From positions 62,001 to 126,000 of the forward strand of contig NZ_JABGBO010000007.1 of assembly GCF_013133775.1 (NCBI RefSeq): 64,000 nt of DNA, written 5' to 3'. This document shows, piece after piece, positions 34,443 to 42,681 of this stretch (positions are counted from its first letter, which is position 1; each line of letters starts with the position of its first letter). The notes below the pieces were generated by a model. That model was not told the origin of the DNA and ran no database searches. It saw only the letters and a program-made list of their open reading frames with translations. The position numbers were made by a program, and so were the translations under genes. The DNA comes from Pelistega europaea (GTDB lineage Bacteria; Pseudomonadota; Gammaproteobacteria; Burkholderiales; Burkholderiaceae_B).

Positions 34443-37349
34443 ATGAACCAAGTAACACAACGCTTTTTAGATACACTATGCACTCATTTTGAGGGGGATA
34501 TTGACAGTAGCGATGCTGCCAGACAGGTTTTCTCTACCGACAACTCTATTTATCAAAGAGAACCCCAAGCTGTGGTGTATCCAAAAAATACACAAGACTT
34601 AATCCATATTGCTACTTTGATGCAACAAGAGGAGTTTCGCCAAGTCGTGATTACCCCTCGTGGTGGTGGAACGGGAACCAATGGTCAGTCACTCACAGAC
34701 GGTATCATTGTAGATATTTCTCGACATATGAACCGCATTCTGCATATCGACCCAGTCAAACGTACCGCTCGTGTACAAGCAGGTGTAGTCAAGGATCAGC
34801 TTAATGCCGCACTGGCCCCCTATGGTTTGTTTTTTGCTCCAGAACTATCTACATCTAACCGTGCTACCATCGGAGGCATGATTTCTACTGATGCCAGTGG
34901 ACAAGGAAGTTGCCGCTATGGCAAAACACACCATCATGTGTTGGAGCTATCAACTGTCTTAATTGGTGGTGAGGTGCTTGATTCTAAACCTCTTTCACGC
35001 AACAACTGGGAATCTGAAATTTCTGATAAAAGTGAGCATCAACAAGCACTCTATCGCCAACTTTTCCAGCTTGCTCAAGATAATCAAGAGATTATTAAGC
35101 GTAGTTTCCCTGTGCTTAACCGCTCGCTTACAGGATACGATTTACCCAACTTACTAACAGAAGATACTTTTAACATTAACAACATTCTCTGTGGTAGTGA
35201 GGGCTCTCTTGGCTTTTTAACTGAAGCAACACTCAATGTACTGCCAATTCCTAAACATAATCTACTCATTAACATTGGCTATACAGATTTCCAAGCAGCA
35301 TTGCGTGATGCAAAAGCCTTAATGGCACTAGACCCACTTTCTATTGAAACGGTTGACTCTAAAGTATTGGGTCTAGCCAAGCAAGATATTGTATGGCAAA
35401 ACGTAGCTCGTTATTTTCCCGAAACAGAGGTACCCACTCAAGGCATTAATCTAGTTGAACTCAATGCTGATGACCCAGCCACTTTACAACAACTTAAAGA
35501 AGCATTCCTAGATCACCTAAAAAATGATAATAGTGTTCAACGCCTTTCTATTACAGTGGCAGAAGGCAGCACTGAAGTGAAGCATGTATATGCCATGCGT
35601 AAGCGCTCTGTAGGTTTATTAGGTAATGTACAGGGTGAAAAACGCCCCCAACCTTTTGTAGAAGACACTGCAGTTCCTCCAGAAAACCTTGCTGATTATA
35701 TTGCTGAATTCAGACACCTATTAGATAGTATGGGATTGGACTATGGGATGTTTGGTCACGTAGATGCCGGGGTTCTACATGTACGCCCATTAATTGATAT
35801 GAAGGACGACAGTGCCGAACAAATCATCCGCAAAGTCAGTGATAAAGTAGTTGAGCTCACTCACCGCTATGGTGGAGTGATTTGGGGTGAACATGGTAAG
35901 GGACTACGTTCAGGTTATGCGCCTACATTTTTTGGAGCTGCCTACCCATTAGTCCAAAAAGTCAAAGGACTTTTTGACACCCGCAACCAGCTCAATCCAG
36001 GCAAAATTGCCACACCAGACACTATTCCTACAGCAAAATTAATCGACCTAACAGCTATTGATTTCAGAGGTAAACGCGACAAGCAAGTTTCCCCTAAAGA
36101 CTGGACTGAGTTTGGTAGCATGATGCACTGTAATGGCAACGGAGCCTGTTTTAACTACGATTTAGACGATCCTATGTGCCCTTCTTACAAGGTCACCCGT
36201 AATCGTATTCACTCTCCCAAAGGTCGTGCAACTTTGATCAAGGAGTGGCTCCGTCGTGAGACCGTGCAACAAAACAGTGATACTTTTGATAAAGAAGTCT
36301 ATGAAGCCTTACATGGCTGCTTATCATGTAAGTCCTGTGCAGGGCAATGTCCAGTGAAGGTGGATATTCCTGATTCTAAAGCACGTTTTTTAGAGCGTTT
36401 TCATACGAAGCACCCTCGCCAACGCCGTGATAGTGCCTTAGCTAACTTAGAAAAATTATTACCTTATATCGCTAAAGCTCCGAGTCTTTATAACACATTA
36501 CAAGCCAACGCGTGGGTACAAAAAATCCAGCGTGAATATTTTGGTTTAGTTGCATCGCCTTCTCTGCATCCCTCATGTAATCTACGTTGGAGTGACTATG
36601 GTGCGATATTATTAAACCGTGATTTATCCAACTTACCTGCTAAAGCAACAGGTGTTGTCCTTGTACAAGATGCATTTACACGTTATTTTGATACAGACTT
36701 ATGGATTGCCCTACTACGCTTTTTAGCAAAATTAGGCGTACAAGCCTATGTACTTCCTTATTTCCCCAATGGCAAACCTCTCCATGTACATGGTTATCTA
36801 GCAGAGTTTGAGGCACAACGTGCAAAAAATGAAGTCATTCTTTCACAAATCCAAGCTCGAGGATTGCCTCTTGTAGGCGTAGATCCAGCGGTGACTTTGA
36901 CCTATCGCCAAGAATATCGCCGTCACTACGGGCATATTGAACCGAAAGGCAACTTCCATGTGCAGTTACTGCAAGAATGGCTAACAGACTGGATTAAAGA
37001 CAAATCAGCACATGCTATGACCCAGCAAGAATATTATCTTGCTGCACACTGTACCGAGAAAACCCAAGTCCCTGCCGCCCCTAAACAATGGCAAGAAGTA
37101 TTTGCTCATTTTGGTCTTAATCTTAAGGTGCTTAATTTAGGTTGCTGTGGCATGGCAGGTACCTATGGACATGAGGCAGAGCATCGCTCACAATCAGAAA
37201 AGCTCTACCAAATGTCATGGGCAGAAAAGAGTCGCCAACACCAAGACAAAATGCTGGCAACAGGTTACTCATGCCGTAGTCAAGTGAAGCTGGTTGAGCA
37301 ACGTCGCATGAAACACCCTATTGAGGTATTAGCCGACATCCTACCTTAA
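34443..37349 (+). CDS. FAD/Fe-S oxidoreductase, probable D-2-hydroxyglutarate dehydrogenase (YdiJ-type)
   Basis: Large flavoprotein oxidising a 2-hydroxy acid and passing electrons through Fe-S clusters. The 968-aa protein has a PCMH-type FAD domain (PRGGGTGTNGQSLTDGIIVD at about 77-96, GSEGSLGFLTEATL near 256), a FAD-oxidase C-terminal domain with FGHVDAGVLHVRP and WGEHGKGLRSGY, and Cys motifs CNGNGACFNYDLDDPMCPSY near 562 and CLSCKSCAGQCP near 626. A CCG-type end has LGCCGMAGTYGHE. E. coli YdiJ, acting on D-2-hydroxyglutarate, is about 1018 aa. HglS upstream would make exactly that substrate. The stop overlaps the convergent gene by 4 bp. Confidence 0.85.
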   Translation: MNQVTQRFLDTLCTHFEGDIDSSDAARQVFSTDNSIYQREPQAVVYPKNTQDLIHIATLMQQEEFRQVVITPRGGGTGTNGQSLTDGIIVDISRHMNRILHIDPVKRTARVQAGVVKDQLNAALAPYGLFFAPELSTSNRATIGGMISTDASGQGSCRYGKTHHHVLELSTVLIGGEVLDSKPLSRNNWESEISDKSEHQQALYRQLFQLAQDNQEIIKRSFPVLNRSLTGYDLPNLLTEDTFNINNILCGSEGSLGFLTEATLNVLPIPKHNLLINIGYTDFQAALRDAKALMALDPLSIETVDSKVLGLAKQDIVWQNVARYFPETEVPTQGINLVELNADDPATLQQLKEAFLDHLKNDNSVQRLSITVAEGSTEVKHVYAMRKRSVGLLGNVQGEKRPQPFVEDTAVPPENLADYIAEFRHLLDSMGLDYGMFGHVDAGVLHVRPLIDMKDDSAEQIIRKVSDKVVELTHRYGGVIWGEHGKGLRSGYAPTFFGAAYPLVQKVKGLFDTRNQLNPGKIATPDTIPTAKLIDLTAIDFRGKRDKQVSPKDWTEFGSMMHCNGNGACFNYDLDDPMCPSYKVTRNRIHSPKGRATLIKEWLRRETVQQNSDTFDKEVYEALHGCLSCKSCAGQCPVKVDIPDSKARFLERFHTKHPRQRRDSALANLEKLLPYIAKAPSLYNTLQANAWVQKIQREYFGLVASPSLHPSCNLRWSDYGAILLNRDLSNLPAKATGVVLVQDAFTRYFDTDLWIALLRFLAKLGVQAYVLPYFPNGKPLHVHGYLAEFEAQRAKNEVILSQIQARGLPLVGVDPAVTLTYRQEYRRHYGHIEPKGNFHVQLLQEWLTDWIKDKSAHAMTQQEYYLAAHCTEKTQVPAAPKQWQEVFAHFGLNLKVLNLGCCGMAGTYGHEAEHRSQSEKLYQMSWAEKSRQHQDKMLATGYSCRSQVKLVEQRRMKHPIEVLADILP

Positions 37350-38041
37350 GCCGTCTGTGCATCAATATAGTCTTGTTGAATAATCGCTGCTGGCATCATG
37401 GCACGGATTCCTGATGTCAGCATAGCGGCAGCACTTTCTAGCTCTGCAACAGGTAGCGTGCCGAGACTTTCCAAGATAAACCACATAGCACTATTGTCAA
37501 TGCTTAAACGTGTTCTTGTCCCTTGCCGCCAATTCCAACGACGACAAGTCACCCCTTGATTATCATGCCAAATCACCTCTCCAACCTCTGGATTTTCAAT
37601 AGCTGCGACTCCCTCTTTTACCGTATCAAAAATCTCTTTCCCAGAGGCAAAACCGAGCTGGGGTACACCCACATAAGCAAGACTATTTTCCCCTCCAACC
37701 GGGATAGCATAGCGAATGCTCACTGCATTATACAAATCAACAATAGGATCAATACTTGATAGTATGCCGTCTTTTTGTACTCGCTTAATAAGGGCCGCTG
37801 CTGAACAAGGTGTCCTTTTGGGCTTGGCTCCAAATTGCTGAAAAACTGTCGCCCATGACTGTAAATGTGCTTCTGCCCAAGCAGGAGGTGTCTGCAGATA
37901 ATCAGCACATGCTTGCCGCAGGGCAGTAGCACCCACTTCTGCATCTACAACAGGACCTGCCTGTACATTTATACTGATTGCTTTAAAATCTGGGGCTAGT
38001 TGAAAAATTTCTGGGCTAATAATCGGTTTCAGTGTTATCAT
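37346..38041 (-). CDS. B3/4-domain protein (PheT-related)
   Basis: A free-standing relative of the B3/B4 domain of the phenylalanyl-tRNA synthetase beta subunit, where the domain has a tRNA-editing role; function of the free-standing form is not established to my knowledge. The 231-aa protein has the core DLYNAVSIRYAIPVGGENSLAYVG at about residues 104-127 and CRRWNWRQGTRTRLS near residue 170. It is divergent from an XRE-cupin regulator 80 bp away, a frequent pairing for such domain proteins, and converges with the large FAD/Fe-S gene. Trans-editing or amino acid sensing would be guesses. Confidence 0.8.
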   Translation of the reverse strand: MITLKPIISPEIFQLAPDFKAISINVQAGPVVDAEVGATALRQACADYLQTPPAWAEAHLQSWATVFQQFGAKPKRTPCSAAALIKRVQKDGILSSIDPIVDLYNAVSIRYAIPVGGENSLAYVGVPQLGFASGKEIFDTVKEGVAAIENPEVGEVIWHDNQGVTCRRWNWRQGTRTRLSIDNSAMWFILESLGTLPVAELESAAAMLTSGIRAMMPAAIIQQDYIDAQTA

Positions 38042-38087
38042 TGTACGCTCATTATGTCATCATTCATGAGCTTACATCATATCAATC

Positions 38088-38115
38088 ATCGACCAAAAAA
38101 GTCAATATATCGACC
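38088..38115. promoter_or_regulatory. Paired ATCGACC direct repeats in the divergent control region
   Basis: Two ATCGACC heptamers start 21 bp apart (38088 and 38109), two helical turns. They lie between the start codons of the B3/4-domain and XRE-cupin genes. GTCAATATATCGAC overlapping the second copy is an imperfect palindrome. They are plausible operator sites for the adjacent regulator. Confidence 0.4.
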
Positions 38116-38121
38116 GACACA

Positions 38122-38691
38122 ATGGATACATCTTCTGTTAATATGGCTGTTGCCAACAAGATAAAAAACTATCGTCAACAACATAAACTTTCCCTTGATG
38201 TGTTGGCACAAAAAGCTGGCATTAGTAAAGGAATGCTAGTGGATATTGAAAATCACAAGGCAAATCCTAGCATTGCGACTTTATGTAAGTTGGCAATTGC
38301 ATTGGGCATATCTGTCGCAGAGTTAGTTTCTCTACAAGAAATACCCACTATCCGCTTAATTTCTCAAACGGAAATGCCAGTACTGTGGAAAGGCACTGAG
38401 GGTGGTGAGGCGACCCTACTTGCAGGTAGCAAAGGTGCAACTATGATTGAACTTTGGCGATGGATACTCCAACCAGGAGAAAGTTATGTCTCTGCGGCTC
38501 ACAGCCGAGGCACTGTTGAACTAGTCTATGTCCACAAGGGATGTCTCTGTTTTTCTGTGGGAAACCACCAACTCCGCATTAAAGCAGGACAAGCAGCTAT
38601 CGGGACAACAGACCAACCTCACACCTATCAAAACACAGGAAAAACAAAAGTGGAATTCACCCTCAGCGTAGTAGAAACACCGAGTGATTAG
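38122..38691 (+). CDS. XRE-family regulator with C-terminal cupin domain
   Basis: Transcription factor with an N-terminal helix-turn-helix (IKNYRQQHKLSLDVLAQKAGISKGMLVDIENHKANPSIATLCKLA at about residues 12-56) and a cupin ligand-binding barrel (WILQPGESYVSAAHSRGTVELVYVHKGCLCFSVG). The 189-aa length from the ATG at 38122 is normal; a GTG start 30 codons earlier would overlap the divergent gene and is rejected. A second in-frame ATG seven codons later is possible. Such proteins often control the divergent neighbour, here the B3/4-domain protein, and bind a small molecule; which one is unknown. Confidence 0.88.
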   Translation: MDTSSVNMAVANKIKNYRQQHKLSLDVLAQKAGISKGMLVDIENHKANPSIATLCKLAIALGISVAELVSLQEIPTIRLISQTEMPVLWKGTEGGEATLLAGSKGATMIELWRWILQPGESYVSAAHSRGTVELVYVHKGCLCFSVGNHQLRIKAGQAAIGTTDQPHTYQNTGKTKVEFTLSVVETPSD

Positions 38692-38709
38692 TATATTTTC
38701 TCTATCTAC

Positions 38710-39630
38710 TTAACCGACATCATCACTGGATGTCGGTTCATCCAACTGCTTCAAAATCCAATCCACCATAGTCTTGATATGTGGGGCATACTTCATATTT
38801 TGAGGATACACCATATAATAAGCACCATCTACCTGCAAACGGTATGGCCAAGCAATTTTCAATCGTCCAGAATCTAGCTCCTCTTTAATCAATAATTCGG
38901 GAACTAAAGCGACACCACACCCAGCTAATGCAGCATGAATCACCGCAAAAAACGAGTCAAATCGGGGACCTTTTAAAGTATCCTCGCATGAAATACCTTG
39001 ATTAAACAAATACTCTGTCCAGGCACGTGGTCGAATACGTGATTGGATTAAGGTACACCCTTGGTTGCAAATCGCTTCTAAAGGAGGGACATCAATACCA
39101 GGGGCACAAACAGCAACAAAATCCCCTGACAATAACTTCACACTTTGCAAACCTGGCCATGTCCCACATCCATGCAGAAAACCAATATCCATATCACTAT
39201 AGGCACGGTTACAAAAATCTCCTAACTCATCATGAATATCCAGATGAATATTTGGATGTGCGGCACCAAACCCTTTCAGCTTCTTCATCAACCAGCGCGA
39301 CCCAAACGTCGGATGTGTCACAATACGCAATGTCGCTGCCTCACTCCCATGAGCAAGCACATTAAGCACAGAGTCTTCGATTTTACTGAGAATTTCACGT
39401 GTTTCTTCCAAAAACTTCTGCCCTACAGGAGTTAGGGTGAGCCGCTGTTTCTGACGAATAAACACCTCTGTTTCCAACACGCTTTCCAGTAGCGCCACCT
39501 GTTTACTCACGGCACTTTGCGTCATATGCAATTCTTTGGCTGCCTGAGTAAAACTTAAATGTCGGGCAGTAGCCTCAAAGCACTGCAAAGAAGAAGTACT
39601 TGGGTATTTTCTAAAAGGGATTTTCTTCAT
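38710..39630 (-). CDS. LysR-family transcriptional regulator (GcvA-like)
   Basis: The 306-aa protein has an N-terminal winged HTH (STSSLQCFEATARHLSFTQAAKELHMTQSAVSKQVALLE) and a type 2 periplasmic-binding-like sensor domain with RIVTHPTFGSRWLMKKLKGFGAAHPNIHLDIHDE. The pattern is closest to GcvA/AmpR-type members. It stands between the XRE-cupin gene and the MFS gene, tail to tail with the former. LysR proteins usually regulate a neighbouring or divergent operon; the pipecolate-type block about 4 kb away is one possible target, but no direct evidence is seen. Confidence 0.9.
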   Translation of the reverse strand: MKKIPFRKYPSTSSLQCFEATARHLSFTQAAKELHMTQSAVSKQVALLESVLETEVFIRQKQRLTLTPVGQKFLEETREILSKIEDSVLNVLAHGSEAATLRIVTHPTFGSRWLMKKLKGFGAAHPNIHLDIHDELGDFCNRAYSDMDIGFLHGCGTWPGLQSVKLLSGDFVAVCAPGIDVPPLEAICNQGCTLIQSRIRPRAWTEYLFNQGISCEDTLKGPRFDSFFAVIHAALAGCGVALVPELLIKEELDSGRLKIAWPYRLQVDGAYYMVYPQNMKYAPHIKTMVDWILKQLDEPTSSDDVG

Positions 39631-39679
39631 TCATTGTCTCGCCACAATCATACTATATCAAAAGTTAAAAACGGCAAAA

Positions 39680-41155
39680 TTAACCCTCTTGTACCTTGTC
39701 ATCATCACTGTTTTTGTGGTCTTGTACCTTATCCTCATTGCTGTTCTTACGGTCTTGTACCTTGTCATCATCACTGTTTTTATGGTTTACTTCGTCCTGT
39801 TTCTCCCATTTAAAGTCTTCCTCGTCAACAAGTAAATTAGGGACGATAGGACTAACAGGTGCATCTGCATTAAGTACCAAATCCTTTACCTGATCCATCA
39901 CCGCAGGGTCAGTAGAAACATCTTGCTCAACATTAACTCGAGGATCCAGCTCATGCACAACAGGAGCAGGAGATATGTCAACCCCCATAGGAACGAACTG
40001 TGCATTCTCAATATTAGGACGATAATTGGCATGCATCTTACTCACAAATACCCCCATAACAAGTGCACAAGTGGCGACATAGACAATGTACATCTCTGCC
40101 CCCCCTATATCCATCAACCGACCAGCAATAATAGGTCCCAATGTTGCACCGATACTAAATGCAAGTAACAGCACTCCACTTAGTCCTACTCGTAGAGATT
40201 GAGAAACATGCTCATTAGCAAGGGCAACAGCCAATGGATAAAAAGTGAACTGAAGACAGCCCATACATGCAAAGGTAATTAACAGAAAAAGGTAACTAGG
40301 CTGTCCCAACAATATCAACGGAATGGTCGCCAGCATAAGTCCAAAAGAACTTACCCGCAACATGCGTAAACGGTTAAATCGGTCACTCAAATATCCCATA
40401 GGAGATTGGGCCAACAACCCCGTCAATACACAAGCAGACAACAAAATTGATACTTGCTCGGTATCAAGACTATTTTTTGCTCCATATACTGCTGCCAAAC
40501 TATAAAAAGCACTGGTGATACACCCCCCTAACATCAATACCACCATAGGAACAGGCACCATTTTAAGATAGACACGAATATTTAAAGGAGCTTGTGATTG
40601 CAAAGTAGGGTGAACGCGATGAGTTAATGCGATAGGAATCAGTCCCAAACTCATCACCATGGCCACCGTATTCAATACAGAAATATCTAAGTTAGGAAAG
40701 GCACTAATCGCCATTTGACCAAGGATAATGCCCAAACTACTCATAATCATGTAAAACGAGAAAACCATCCCTCGATTATTGGCCTCTGCCTGATCATTGA
40801 GCCAGCTTTCTAACACCATATACTGGGTGACCATAGCAATACCCACAATGACACGGAATAACAACCAAACTTCCATCATATGGACGAGAGATTGTGTCAA
40901 CGTCATTACTGTCACAATGGCTGCACTTGCCACATAAGCACGAATATGCCCAAAATGGCCGATAAGCTTATGCCCCACTCGCACACCTATCACCAAACCA
41001 AAGTAATAGGCAGAAATCAACAAGCCAATCCACGATTGAGAAACCCCGTCTTGTGTTAATCGGAGGGAGACGTAAGTATTGTAAAGACCCGTTCCTAGCG
41101 ACAACAGCAAAATAGCAAAGTACAAAGAGGCAAAGGAGGTGAAAATCTTGACCAT
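39680..41155 (-). CDS. MFS transporter (YcaD-like) with repetitive acidic tail
   Basis: Major facilitator permease of unknown substrate. The 491-aa protein starts MVKIFTSFASLYFAILLLSLGTGLYNTYVS and has twelve predicted helices up to about residue 390 with VRVGHKLIGHFGHIRAY between helices 2 and 3. After that comes a long hydrophilic cytoplasmic tail of about 100 residues, ending in three copies of an 11-residue repeat (KNSDDDKVQDH-like). The ATG at 41155 gives the conserved start; the frame is open 21 codons further. The tail is unusual for the family and its length may vary between strains. Confidence 0.82.
   Translation of the reverse strand: MVKIFTSFASLYFAILLLSLGTGLYNTYVSLRLTQDGVSQSWIGLLISAYYFGLVIGVRVGHKLIGHFGHIRAYVASAAIVTVMTLTQSLVHMMEVWLLFRVIVGIAMVTQYMVLESWLNDQAEANNRGMVFSFYMIMSSLGIILGQMAISAFPNLDISVLNTVAMVMSLGLIPIALTHRVHPTLQSQAPLNIRVYLKMVPVPMVVLMLGGCITSAFYSLAAVYGAKNSLDTEQVSILLSACVLTGLLAQSPMGYLSDRFNRLRMLRVSSFGLMLATIPLILLGQPSYLFLLITFACMGCLQFTFYPLAVALANEHVSQSLRVGLSGVLLLAFSIGATLGPIIAGRLMDIGGAEMYIVYVATCALVMGVFVSKMHANYRPNIENAQFVPMGVDISPAPVVHELDPRVNVEQDVSTDPAVMDQVKDLVLNADAPVSPIVPNLLVDEEDFKWEKQDEVNHKNSDDDKVQDRKNSNEDKVQDHKNSDDDKVQEG
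39690..39790. repeat. 33-bp tandem repeat in the MFS tail
   Basis: Three imperfect 33-bp copies (CCTTGTCATCATCACTG-type unit on the plus strand) encode the 11-residue tail repeat of the MFS protein. The period is a multiple of three, so copy-number change would keep the frame. A C-terminal EG closes the protein. Confidence 0.85.
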
Positions 41156-41266
41156 AATTGTGGGGGAAATATTAAAAATAAACAGAAGACTTCTGCATAT
41201 CCTAGCATAAGCCCACAAGATGTGACAACTAGTGGTATCGTCAATCTAAAGAGGGGCAATGCCAAT

Positions 41267-41298
41267 AAAAAGGCGTCTCTTTGCCATAAAGAAACGCC
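41267..41298 (-). terminator. Terminator of the universal stress protein gene
   Basis: On the minus strand GGCGTTTCTTT and AAAGAGACGCC pair with one mismatch around a 5-nt loop and are followed by TTTTT. It lies 35 bp after the uspA-like stop. A T run exists on the other side too, so it can act in both directions. Confidence 0.8.
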
Positions 41299-41332
41299 CT
41301 AAAAAAATATAAGGACAAACTGGAAACGTTAA

Positions 41333-41797
41333 TTACGCTTCAGAACCCTCAGCACGATATACCAATACAGAAATAGGTGCCAAAGAAATTACTTTTGTAG
41401 TTACACTACCAAGCAATAAGCGTGACAACCCACTGCGACCATGCGTAGCAATATAAATTAAATCGCAACCATGCTCTTTAGCGGCTTCAATAATACCATC
41501 GGCTACATTATAGTTGGAAGTAATAACAGAAGTCACCTTGACCCCCGCTGCTTGTGCACGCTCTACAACAGGTTTCAAATACTCTTGCGCTTCTTTTTTA
41601 GCAGCCTCTTCATAGTCACCATCAGAAATTGCGTAGGAAGCCGCCATACCATCAAAACCAATCAGAGTAGAAAACGGTTGGGTTACGTTAATCGCTACGA
41701 TTTCAGCACCCACTTGACGAGCAAAAGTAATACCTGCATTGGCCGCTAAGGCAGAGGTTTCAGAACCATCCACAGGAAGGATAATCTTTTTGTACAT
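41333..41797 (-). CDS. Universal stress protein, UspA family
   Basis: Cytoplasmic stress protein with an ATP-binding alpha/beta fold. The 154-aa protein starts MYKKIILPVDGSETSALAANAGITFA, the family N-terminus with the nucleotide Asp. The C-terminal G-2x-G-9x-G-S/T pattern is present as ATHGRSGLSRLLLGSVTTKVISLAPISVLVYR. GGAGTTTATT before the ATG contains the ribosome site. It is a stand-alone gene, with its own terminator. Specific role unknown. Confidence 0.92.
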   Translation of the reverse strand: MYKKIILPVDGSETSALAANAGITFARQVGAEIVAINVTQPFSTLIGFDGMAASYAISDGDYEEAAKKEAQEYLKPVVERAQAAGVKVTSVITSNYNVADGIIEAAKEHGCDLIYIATHGRSGLSRLLLGSVTTKVISLAPISVLVYRAEGSEA

Positions 41798-42021
41798 AAT
41801 AAACTCCTAGAAAGCAACTATCAACTAACTCCACACCATGTGCGAGTCTCGTGTCTTGCTTTTTCTATTGTAAGCCAATTTAAAACTTTTTTTGATGACT
41901 GTAGAAATTAGCAACGATTTAGCCCCCCTAGACCTAAAAAAATTTTTTCAGATTTAAGTTCCTTATGCTACATGGTAAAATAAAAGGCTATATTTCAAAT
42001 TTTTATTGATTTTGGGATACC

Positions 42022-42558
42022 ATGACCAAGCCCCCTACTGTGCGTTTAGCAACTCTAAATGACATCCCTGCTATCCAAGCCATATATGCACATCATGTAC
42101 TACATGGCACAGCCACTTTTGAAGAGGAAGTTCCCAGTGTAGAGGAGATGGCGCAACGCTTTCATCAACTCACCGACAATGGGTATCCCTATATTGTGGC
42201 AGAGATAGAGGGCAAAGTCTGTGCTTATGCTTATCTAGGTCGCTACCGCCCTCGTCGAGCCTATCGTTTCACCGTAGAAAATTCCATTTACATTGATAAA
42301 AACTTTACTGGTAAAGGGATTGGCACACTATTACTAACTGAATTAATTCGTTTGGCAGAACAAGGACCTTGGCATCTTATTATTGCAGTAATCGGTGATA
42401 GTGAAAACCATGCCTCTATTAATCTACATCAAAAACTTGGGTTTGAAATGGTTGGTGTAGAGCCTGGCACAGGGTTCAAGTTTGGACGCTGGATTGATAC
42501 GGTGATTATGTACAAAAAAATCAACGGTGGTAATACATGCCTGCCTACCGCAGGCTAA
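42022..42558 (+). CDS. GNAT N-acetyltransferase of the phosphinothricin acetyltransferase-like group
   Basis: Acetyl-CoA-dependent N-acetyltransferase. The 178-aa protein shows VRLATLNDIPAIQAIYAHHVLHGTATFEEEVPS at the start, GRYRPRRAYRFTVENSIYI in the middle and the acetyl-CoA loop FTGKGIGTLLLTELIRLAE near residue 97, followed by IIAVIGDSENHASINLHQKLGFEMVG. Members of this group act on phosphinothricin, methionine sulfoximine or other amino acids; the substrate here is not determined. A single gene, divergent from uspA. Confidence 0.87.
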   Translation: MTKPPTVRLATLNDIPAIQAIYAHHVLHGTATFEEEVPSVEEMAQRFHQLTDNGYPYIVAEIEGKVCAYAYLGRYRPRRAYRFTVENSIYIDKNFTGKGIGTLLLTELIRLAEQGPWHLIIAVIGDSENHASINLHQKLGFEMVGVEPGTGFKFGRWIDTVIMYKKINGGNTCLPTAG

Positions 42559-42643
42559 CTCTTGGTGGAAAACATAACAACAGTCTACTAACTCCCAATA
42601 AGTTCAGCAGACCCCCTCTTGGTAGAAAACATAACCACAATCT
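42559..42643. repeat. 28-bp imperfect direct repeat after the GNAT gene
   Basis: Two copies of a 28-bp unit beginning CTCTTGGT(G/A)GAAAACATAAC start at 42559 and 42616, 57 bp apart, with three mismatches. The first copy starts directly after the GNAT stop. No gene is seen in the gap to dnaQ. Confidence 0.75.
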
Positions 42644-42681
42644 GCCTGTCGGGATTAGTTAATTCACTGAAAATACCACGA

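Noticed and set aside
38032-38121. GTG start for the XRE-cupin regulator
   Set aside because: It would overlap the divergent gene and put 30 residues of low plausibility before the helix-turn-helix.
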